Assembly: GCA_943912855.1 (NCBI GenBank)
Contig: CALTVC010000003.1
Span: forward strand, 186,001 to 250,000
Direction of reading: 5' to 3'
Source of the DNA: an uncultured Flavobacterium sp.
Lineage (GTDB): Bacteria > Bacteroidota > Bacteroidia > Flavobacteriales > Flavobacteriaceae
DNA: 64,000 nt
Of the stretch, positions 57,613 through 64,000 are shown in pieces (position 1 is the first letter of the stretch; every line of letters begins with the position of its first letter). The translations under genes and the position numbers were made by a program. The notes under the pieces were generated by a model. That model searched no databases and was not told the origin of the DNA. It was given only the letters and a program-made list of their open reading frames with translations.

Positions 57613-59511
57613 ATGAGCGACGCTATTAAACACGAATGTGGTATCGCAATGCTAAGGCTTTTAAAGCCACTTGAGTATTATAAAGAAAAATACGGTTCGG
57701 CTTTTTACGGGATACAGAAAATGTACCTGATGATGGAAAAGCAACACAACCGCGGTCAGGACGGCGCGGGCTTTGCCAGCATTAAGCTTGACGTAAAACC
57801 GGGTCAACGTTACATAAGCCGTGTACGCAGTAACAAGCCTCAGCCGATACTTGACGTTTTTGCACAGATAAATGAGCGCATAAACGAAGAGCTTGCCGCT
57901 AACCCTGAGTACGCCGACAATGTGGCGCTACAAAAGGAAAACATGCCTTACATAGGCGAAGTATTTTTAGGCCACGTGCGTTACGGTACTTTTGGCAAAA
58001 ACAGCATAGAGAGCGTTCACCCGTTCCTGCGCCAAAACAACTGGATGCACCGTAACCTTATTGTAGCGGGTAACTTTAACCTTACTAATGTACAAGAGTT
58101 ATTCAACAGCCTTGTAGAGCTGGGGCAACATCCTAAAGAGCTTGCCGATACAGTTACCGTAATGGAAAAAATAGGCCATTTCCTTGATGATGAAGTTGCC
58201 GACCTGTACCAGGAATGCAAACAGGAGGGTTACACTAAGCAGGAAGCTTCTCCGGTAATATCTGACAGGCTGAATGTGGCACGCATCCTTAAGCGCGCTT
58301 CTAAACAATGGGATGGTGGTTATGCTATGGCAGGCATGTTTGGTCACGGCGATGCATTTGTGTTCCGCGATCCTGCAGGTATTCGCCCTGCATACTACTA
58401 CCAGGACGACGAAATAGCTGTGGTAGCCAGCGAAAGACCGGTAATTCAAACCGTATTTAATGTAGCTTTTGATGATGTACAGGAGCTTACTCCAGGTAGT
58501 GCAATTATCATTAAAAAGAACGGTACTATTTCTGTTAAGGAAATCATACCGCCTACAGTAAACAAAGCCTGTTCGTTTGAGCGTATATACTTCTCTCGTG
58601 GTAGTGATGCCGAAATCTACGAAGAGCGTAAAGAACTTGGTCGTCTTGTACTACCGGATGTACTTAAAGCCATAGATAACGACACGGACAACGCAGTATT
58701 CTCATACATACCGAATACTGCCGAAACATCATTCTTTGGATTGGTGGAAGCTGCTAACGACTTCCTGAACCAGCGTAAGAACAACGAAATCCTTGAAAAG
58801 CGAAATATACTTAACGAAGAAACACTTAAAGAGTTGCTTTCGGTAAAGATCCGTACAGAGAAAATCGCGATTAAAGACGCTAAGCTACGCACCTTTATTA
58901 CCGAAGACAGCAGTCGTGATGACCTTGTGGCACACGTTTACGATGTTACCTACGGCGTTATAAAACCTGAGGATAACCTTGTTATCATAGACGACTCTAT
59001 TGTTAGGGGAACCACCCTTAAAATGAGTATCATTAAAATGATGGACCGTCTTAACCCTAAACGCATTGTAGTAGTATCCAGCGCTCCGCAAATACGCTAC
59101 CCTGATTGCTACGGTATAGACATGGCAAAACTTGAGGGACTTGTAGCGTTTCGTGCGGCACTGGAACTTCTTAAAGAACGTGGCCTGCAACACATTGTAG
59201 ACGATGTATATAAGAAATGTAAGGCTCAGGAAGGTTTGCCGGATAACGAAGTGGTTAACTATGTAACAGAATTCTACGCACCGTTTACCGATCAGGAAAT
59301 ATCTGACAAGATTGCACAAATGTTAACAACCAAAGATATTAAAGCAGAGGTTAAAATCATTTTCCAGACGGTAGATAACCTGCACAAGGCCTGCCCTAAA
59401 AACCTGGGCGACTGGTACTTTACCGGTGACTACCCTACACCGGGCGGTAACCGTGTAGTGAATAGAGCGTTTATTAACTTCTATGAAGGTAACGACGCAA
59501 GAGCTTATTAA
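57613..59511 (+). CDS. Amidophosphoribosyltransferase-like protein, long Bacteroidota form
   Basis: From the start at 57613 (MSDAIKHECGIAML) this 632-residue protein has an Ntn-glutaminase domain whose nucleophile is Cys9, assuming the eight-residue propeptide is removed, and a phosphoribosyl-binding loop IIDDSIVRGTT (about residues 459-469). Canonical PurF enzymes are about 470-505 residues, so this form carries roughly 130 extra, mostly before the PRPP loop and at the C-terminus. It would make phosphoribosylamine from PRPP and glutamine. Bacteroidota often carry this form besides a canonical one, so no gene symbol is given. Confidence 0.82.
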   Translation: MSDAIKHECGIAMLRLLKPLEYYKEKYGSAFYGIQKMYLMMEKQHNRGQDGAGFASIKLDVKPGQRYISRVRSNKPQPILDVFAQINERINEELAANPEYADNVALQKENMPYIGEVFLGHVRYGTFGKNSIESVHPFLRQNNWMHRNLIVAGNFNLTNVQELFNSLVELGQHPKELADTVTVMEKIGHFLDDEVADLYQECKQEGYTKQEASPVISDRLNVARILKRASKQWDGGYAMAGMFGHGDAFVFRDPAGIRPAYYYQDDEIAVVASERPVIQTVFNVAFDDVQELTPGSAIIIKKNGTISVKEIIPPTVNKACSFERIYFSRGSDAEIYEERKELGRLVLPDVLKAIDNDTDNAVFSYIPNTAETSFFGLVEAANDFLNQRKNNEILEKRNILNEETLKELLSVKIRTEKIAIKDAKLRTFITEDSSRDDLVAHVYDVTYGVIKPEDNLVIIDDSIVRGTTLKMSIIKMMDRLNPKRIVVVSSAPQIRYPDCYGIDMAKLEGLVAFRAALELLKERGLQHIVDDVYKKCKAQEGLPDNEVVNYVTEFYAPFTDQEISDKIAQMLTTKDIKAEVKIIFQTVDNLHKACPKNLGDWYFTGDYPTPGGNRVVNRAFINFYEGNDARAY

Positions 59512-59662
59512 TCATAAGATTAATAAGCCAGAACGACGAAAAGTGCATTTTATCGATTATTTACGCTTTTAAACAGAATTGCTTGCGTAACATATCTATT
59601 AAATATATTTTTACCCAAAATAGCATTAGTAAAATTAAATTTTTACGGTATTTTTGGGGGCT

Positions 59663-59697
59663 AAAAAAGGGAAAACTAACCGTTTTCCCTTTTTTTT
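59663..59697. terminator. Bidirectional intrinsic terminator
   Basis: AAAAAAGGGAAAAC (59663-59676) pairs with GTTTTCCCTTTTTT (59682-59695) across 5 nt. It lies between the convergent genes ending at 59511 and 59750. The rest of the 238-bp spacer is AT-rich and empty. Confidence 0.87.
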
Positions 59698-59749
59698 ATA
59701 CTCTTCCGAGACTTTAACATTTGTTCATATTTCAAATGTTTAAATCACA

Positions 59750-60862
59750 TTATACATAAACAAACGTATCGGCACAGTCGTAATCAGAACTTTCAGAGCC
59801 ATCGTCATTCAACGCAAAATATTGCCCTTGAAGCGAAACTCCATTCTCTTCTTTTTTCAATGTTATTTTAAGGAAACCATATTTAGAATCACAATAGTTC
59901 TGAAGGCGAACATTATCCAGCAACGGACTATCTATACTATACAGCGGGTCACCTTCATATATAAGCGAGTGAAGTTCATCAAATCCTCCGGCACCACACA
60001 CTATATAAGGCACTACCTTTCCGTTAGGATATGTTTTATTAAAGCGCTGGTAGTTGTGTACGTGTCCACTAAAAACACCATCGGGCAACACGCCACTTTC
60101 TGCGAAAGCACCTTCCAGGAACTCTATCATTGGTAAGCTTGAACCATGATTAAAATCGGCAGTATACGGCGCATGATGTATCGCTACCAAAATCAACTTA
60201 CCAGGTTGCTCTTTTGCCGCCGTTTTTAACTCCTCTACAAACCACTTACGTTGCGTTTCATCTACATAGCCATACTTAGGCGTATTGCTATGCAAGCCAA
60301 TGATATTTGCCAGTGGCGTCTGCAGTGTCCAGTACACATTAGGCTGCACCATACTTTTTCGGGCAGATGTTCCGGCAAAAGGAATACTTCGGCTTTCAGA
60401 ATCGCAAAAAACAGCCATGAAAGCATCAAGACTCTTATACGGCACCGGATTAGCAGGGTTAACATCGCTATCATGATTACCTGCTATGGCAAACACGGGC
60501 CTGTTGTAATTTTCATACGGTTTAAAGAACTGTCTTTCGTACTGCTCTGCCTCCCCAAAATGATACACCACATCACCTAAGTGATACAAAAAGGCAGGTC
60601 GTTCGGCAATATTATTTTCGGTAAGCTGGTTACACATTTGTGTGGCTATTTTCTTTTGCCCAGCAGGGTAACGCACACCGCCGGTATCTCCTACCATATT
60701 AAAACTAAAGGCATCAGGGGAAACATCAGCAAATTTATCAAGATTTAAATGGTACGGATAAGTTCCAGACGGCTTAGGTAGCGGTTGCTTCTTGTACGTA
60801 TCGTCGGGTTGATAAAGTTTTTGTATGGGACGGTCGTATTTTTTATCAGATTTAAAAGCCAT
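59750..60862 (-). CDS. Calcineurin-like metallophosphoesterase
   Basis: The 370-residue protein has the metallophosphoesterase metal-binding motifs in order: NMVGDTGG, LGDVVYHFGEAEQYERQF, AIAGNHDSD (residues about 124-132), LVAIHHAP and GHVHNYQRF. No signal peptide is evident, so it may act in the cytosol. The extra C-terminal part (about 270-370) includes the segment LKITLKKEENGVSLQGQYFALNDDGS. Substrate unknown. Confidence 0.92.
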   Translation of the reverse strand: MAFKSDKKYDRPIQKLYQPDDTYKKQPLPKPSGTYPYHLNLDKFADVSPDAFSFNMVGDTGGVRYPAGQKKIATQMCNQLTENNIAERPAFLYHLGDVVYHFGEAEQYERQFFKPYENYNRPVFAIAGNHDSDVNPANPVPYKSLDAFMAVFCDSESRSIPFAGTSARKSMVQPNVYWTLQTPLANIIGLHSNTPKYGYVDETQRKWFVEELKTAAKEQPGKLILVAIHHAPYTADFNHGSSLPMIEFLEGAFAESGVLPDGVFSGHVHNYQRFNKTYPNGKVVPYIVCGAGGFDELHSLIYEGDPLYSIDSPLLDNVRLQNYCDSKYGFLKITLKKEENGVSLQGQYFALNDDGSESSDYDCADTFVYV

Positions 60863-60967
60863 GTCATTTAAAAATAAAGGGGATTATTTTACAGCTGGCA
60901 ATATACGGCACAATGTGCGGATTCGTTAGGTTTTACAGGGTTTTATAACCTATTGGTAACACAAAAT

Positions 60968-60995
60968 AAAAAAGCCTCTGATTTCTCAGAGGCTT
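60968..60995 (-). terminator. Terminator of the tRNA-Leu gene
   Basis: On the minus strand a perfect 10-bp stem (AAGCCTCTGA and its complement, loop of 4) is followed by a T run. It begins 5 nt after the tRNA 3' end. Confidence 0.9.
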
Positions 60996-60999
60996 GCTG

Positions 61000-61081
61000 T
61001 GCGGGTGAAAGGACTCGAACCTTCACACCGTGAGGCACCAGATCCTAAGTCTGGCGTGTCTACCAATTTCACCACACCCGC
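61000..61081 (-). tRNA. tRNA-Leu (anticodon UAG)
   Basis: Read on the minus strand, 82 nt fold as a leucine tRNA: acceptor stem GCGGGTG/CACCCGC, D arm with GTG/CAC, anticodon stem CCAGA/TCTGG with loop CTTAGGA and anticodon TAG (61045-61047), a long variable arm (TGCCTCACGGTGTG) typical of class II tRNAs, and T arm GGTTCGAGTCC. The discriminator is A at 61000. The 3' CCA is not encoded. A promoter and a terminator flank it. Confidence 0.95.
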
Positions 61082-61121
61082 AGGCTGACACAAAACAAGT
61101 AGTTGTTTCAGTAAGTGGGTG

Positions 61122-61152
61122 CAAATATACAACAGTTTTTCATTTCTCCAAA
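61122..61152 (-). promoter_or_regulatory. Promoter of the tRNA-Leu gene
   Basis: On the minus strand TTTG (61149-61152) and TATATTTG (61122-61129) are exactly 19 bp apart, a full match to the Bacteroidota TTTG-N19-TAnnTTTG pattern. The tRNA 5' end is about 40 bp downstream. Confidence 0.82.
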
Positions 61153-61338
61153 CAATACACACAGGATATTTAAAAATATTTTTTAGTCGTTAGAAACAGT
61201 AAGTACTGAAGTATCATTCACGACAATGCTTCAGATAGCGACTTTGTTAATTTTATTGGGTTTAACGATATAATAAACCCTGATACCTGAAGTTTTTAGT
61301 ACATTACATCGCCAAAAAAACTATCCCTGAAGGCTACT

Positions 61339-63999
61339 ATGAAAACGAGAAAAATAATAAAGAGAATATCCATTACACTTGCTACCATCATTACATTACT
61401 GCTCATTGCCATAGCGGTAGCCATAAATTTTGTTTTCACCCCGGAACGCATTACTCCTACCGTAATCAGCCTTCTTAATGATAAACTCGACGCTAAGGTT
61501 TCGTGCAAAAGCATAGAGCTGACGTTTTTTTCATCATTTCCACGATTTGGTGTAAAACTTCAGGACGGTTGTGTAGTAACGCCCGGATATAACGGCCATA
61601 AGCCAGATACCCTTGCACAATTCGACCTGTGCCGTGCGTCTTTTAATGCCGAAAAGCTTTGGCGTAAGCACGACCTTGTTATAAACAGACTTCTTATTAC
61701 CAATCCTAAGATTAAAGCTGTTATTCATAAAAATGGTAGTGCCAACTGGAACATTGTAAAAGAAACTCCTGAAGACACTACTACGGTAGACAGCACTGCT
61801 TTTGAAATCAAATCGATTTTCATAAAAAAACTACAAGTCGAAAATGCAGGCATTGCCTATCATGATTTTGTAACGAAAACTCACGCCAAGACCGATAGTC
61901 TTTTCATAGAGTTAAAGGCATCGAATACCGATAAAGAAATGTTGCTTACTACCCAAACCTCGGGCAGGCACATCAGCGTTTCCAAAGACGGATATAGTTT
62001 TGCCCGAAAACTCAAAGCTGATTTCAGTACAAAGATTCATTACGACAAAAAGAATCACAAGGTAGATTTTGACCGAAGCACCATAAAACTGAATGATGTG
62101 GATTTTGTAACCGAAGGTCATTTTAAACGCGATACCATCACCAATGAAGTATATACCGATGTGGTAATGGAAATGAAAGTACCATCGTTGCAAACACTTT
62201 GGGAAACCATACCGTCACATCTCATCCAGAAAGATGGCATTGACCTGAAAGGAAATGTGGTGCTTAAGGCTACCTCTAAAGGCATTTACAGTAAAAAACA
62301 CATGCCGGTTACCGATATTACCTTTAAAATAGACAAAGGGAAACTGCGCTATAAAAATTTCCCAGGGGAAATACGTCACCTTGAAGCCGATCTGCACGCA
62401 TTACTTAACTTTGACAAGCCAGAACTATCTAATCTTACCGTAAAGCAAATTTATCTTGAGGGCACAGGTGTAGACCTGAAAGGAAATGCTACCGTTACCA
62501 GCCTGCTGAAAGACCCGCATATAGATACCAACATTAAAGGCGACCTGGACCTGACCACGCTAAAGAAGAAATTCCCTATTGCAAAAGAAATTGAAACAAA
62601 GGGACTGGCTCACATAGACATTAATGCCGTATTTAAGAGCAATGAGGTAATGGACGGCAAGTATAACGATATGAAGGTAAAAGGTAACTCTGTTTTCACC
62701 AACCTGATAGTAAACGACCCAAAGGATACTATTTACCTTAATACAAAAAAAACCGAACTGGTTTTTGGCCGTAAGGCAGAAGATGATGCCAATCGTAAGG
62801 CATTCGGAAAAATTACCGCGACCGACCTTACACTTAAATATAAAAACCAACACAACGTAACCCTCGCCGGGCTTAATGTAAAGCTAAGAGCAAAATTACA
62901 AAAAGACAGTCTGCCGAAGATGGCTGCAGAAATAAGCCTGAAAAATCTTAAGTACAATGGCGTACAAAAAATAAGGGCTGTTATCCGCAAGGCATCGATC
63001 ACTGCCGAACTCAGCCCAAGAAGTACTAAGGATCGCCCTGCAATAAGCACTACTTTTACCGTAGACAGTGCCGGGGTTTGGCAGGACAAAAAGTTTGTCG
63101 GTATTAAAAACGGGAACTATAAACTACTCGTTCGTAAAAACCGTGATGATATATGGATGCCTCGTGGTGTGGTGGAGTTTAACAACCTGTATGCTTTTAC
63201 GCCAGAGTTTGCAATGCCGTTGCGTATGGAGCATTCAGCCATAACAGTAAATAATCGTGCCATTACGCTGAAGAACGCACACTTGTTTTTCGGTAATTCA
63301 GATGTAACCCTAAGTGGTAAGATAAACAACATCCTCGCCAAAAAATCGCCGGATAAGAAGGTTGATGCGACCTTAACGCTTACCTCCAATTTTATTGATG
63401 CAAATGAAATCATGGCCATTATGGATGCTCAGGCTCCGGAAAAAGAAAAACAACCCGACTTTAAAGAGGTAGGTGAAAACGGCAAACACAAACACAGAAG
63501 ATCTGGCAACAAAAAAACAGTATTCAAAATTCCGGAAAACATCAACTTTACCTTTAATAGTGATATAAAGGCGCTACACTACGGTGAAACAGAAATGAAA
63601 GACCTGAAAGGTGTACTTAAAATTGAAGACGGCCACCTAAAACTAAATCATTTTGAGCTGACAACACTTGCCGCACGCCTGGACGCGAGCCTTAATTATG
63701 TAGCCGTAAGCGACCGTCGTGCTAAGATAGAGTTCGACTTTAACCTGCACGATGTGGAAATGGCAAACATAGCCAAGGTTATGCCCGCTATGGACACGCT
63801 GTTCCCCATGACAAAATCTATGGTAGGAAAGGCACACCTGCGCATGCAGGGTACGGCGCAGCTTAACCGCCGTATGGATGTGATTATCCCTACCGTAACC
63901 AGTATAGCCGCACTACAGGCTACAGACATTATGGTGCTGGACAGTGAAACCTTTAAGGAAATGGCAAAAACCCTGATGTTTAAAGACAAGGACACCAAA
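61339..63999 (+). CDS. AsmA-family envelope protein, truncated by the window end
   Basis: An ATG at 61339 opens a frame without stop to the end of the window (887 codons seen). It starts with a basic segment and one membrane helix (LATIITLLLIAIAVAINFVF, about residues 14-33), followed by an AsmA N-terminal region (ERITPTVISLLNDKLDAKVSCKSIEL). The rest is beta-rich and repetitive, with PKIKAVIHKNGSANWNIVKE near residue 122 typical of the family. It is related in plan to the protein at 32839-35301 but not closely similar. The true length cannot be known. Confidence 0.82.
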   Translation, partial: MKTRKIIKRISITLATIITLLLIAIAVAINFVFTPERITPTVISLLNDKLDAKVSCKSIELTFFSSFPRFGVKLQDGCVVTPGYNGHKPDTLAQFDLCRASFNAEKLWRKHDLVINRLLITNPKIKAVIHKNGSANWNIVKETPEDTTTVDSTAFEIKSIFIKKLQVENAGIAYHDFVTKTHAKTDSLFIELKASNTDKEMLLTTQTSGRHISVSKDGYSFARKLKADFSTKIHYDKKNHKVDFDRSTIKLNDVDFVTEGHFKRDTITNEVYTDVVMEMKVPSLQTLWETIPSHLIQKDGIDLKGNVVLKATSKGIYSKKHMPVTDITFKIDKGKLRYKNFPGEIRHLEADLHALLNFDKPELSNLTVKQIYLEGTGVDLKGNATVTSLLKDPHIDTNIKGDLDLTTLKKKFPIAKEIETKGLAHIDINAVFKSNEVMDGKYNDMKVKGNSVFTNLIVNDPKDTIYLNTKKTELVFGRKAEDDANRKAFGKITATDLTLKYKNQHNVTLAGLNVKLRAKLQKDSLPKMAAEISLKNLKYNGVQKIRAVIRKASITAELSPRSTKDRPAISTTFTVDSAGVWQDKKFVGIKNGNYKLLVRKNRDDIWMPRGVVEFNNLYAFTPEFAMPLRMEHSAITVNNRAITLKNAHLFFGNSDVTLSGKINNILAKKSPDKKVDATLTLTSNFIDANEIMAIMDAQAPEKEKQPDFKEVGENGKHKHRRSGNKKTVFKIPENINFTFNSDIKALHYGETEMKDLKGVLKIEDGHLKLNHFELTTLAARLDASLNYVAVSDRRAKIEFDFNLHDVEMANIAKVMPAMDTLFPMTKSMVGKAHLRMQGTAQLNRRMDVIIPTVTSIAALQATDIMVLDSETFKEMAKTLMFKDKDTK

Positions 64000-64000
64000 A

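Noticed and set aside
62733..63998. Minus-strand frames opposite the AsmA gene at the right end
   Set aside because: The plus strand is open without a stop from 61339 to the window end with AsmA features; the minus frames are shadows.

Overview
This window looks like chromosomal DNA of a Flavobacteriaceae-type Bacteroidota. The evidence is a T9SS-sorted giant surface protein with a gliding-type C-terminal domain, an IPExxxVDY-family protein, and an L32/DUF177/FabH/AccB/AccC gene order. Promoter-like boxes match the Bacteroidota pattern (TTTG or TTG near -33, TAnnTTTG near -7), and one lipoprotein starts CSDDD after its lipobox, as Bacteroidota surface lipoproteins do. GC content is moderate by eye. 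I saw no rRNA, CRISPR array, insertion sequence, integrase or prophage; the only RNA gene is one tRNA-Leu.

Layout. 1-5.1 kb: a REP-like palindrome, a lipoprotein, a Crp/Fnr regulator followed by an AhpD-like protein, a VOC protein, a TIGR04222-type membrane protein with a Cys/Gly/Ser tail, and an unknown secreted protein. 5.1-14.6 kb: FAD oxidoreductase, DedA, dicarboxylate/glutamate symporter, S9 and C1 peptidases, and a stand-alone FMN glutamate-synthase-like protein. 15-20.9 kb: a lipid and ribosome block read leftward (pdxA, DUF177, rpmF, fabH, accB, accC) with riboflavin synthase diverging from pdxA. 21-30.3 kb: one 3100-residue secreted repeat protein. 30.7-32.7 kb: a radical SAM protein and its TIGR03915 partner, linked to DNA repair by family. 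32.8-40.8 kb: AsmA-like protein, a CarboxypepD_reg-like protein, a PLP decarboxylase, a 617-residue protein of unknown function, a 2H phosphoesterase and a surface lipoprotein. 40.9-49.2 kb: an accessory-looking region with two SDRs, three AraC-type regulators, a second 2H phosphoesterase, a Fic enzyme, an MFS exporter and a thioredoxin-reductase-like enzyme. 49.2-55.5 kb: pyk, IPExxxVDY, rnc, fabF and acpP leftward; purN and rnhA rightward. 55.5-64 kb: small membrane proteins, a PfkB kinase, a long PurF-like enzyme, a metallophosphoesterase, tRNA-Leu(UAG) and a second AsmA-like gene cut by the window end.

How the genes work together. The core blocks supply fatty-acid initiation and elongation (AccB/AccC, FabH, ACP, FabF), ribosome parts, cofactors (PdxA, RibE), glycolysis and purine synthesis. 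The surface genes (giant T9SS protein, lipoproteins, AsmA proteins, secreted peptidases) fit a gliding or peptide-feeding lifestyle. Several convergent gene pairs abut or overlap at their stops.

Less ordinary signals are a set of long imperfect inverted repeats in spacers, each built from its own short repeated word; a 16-bp perfect inverted repeat flanking an AraC start codon; a Fic gene whose C-terminal half is much more AT-rich than its catalytic half; and the uncharacterised 617-residue protein encoded between a PLP decarboxylase and a 2H phosphoesterase. I did not find a clearly new defence or mobile system.
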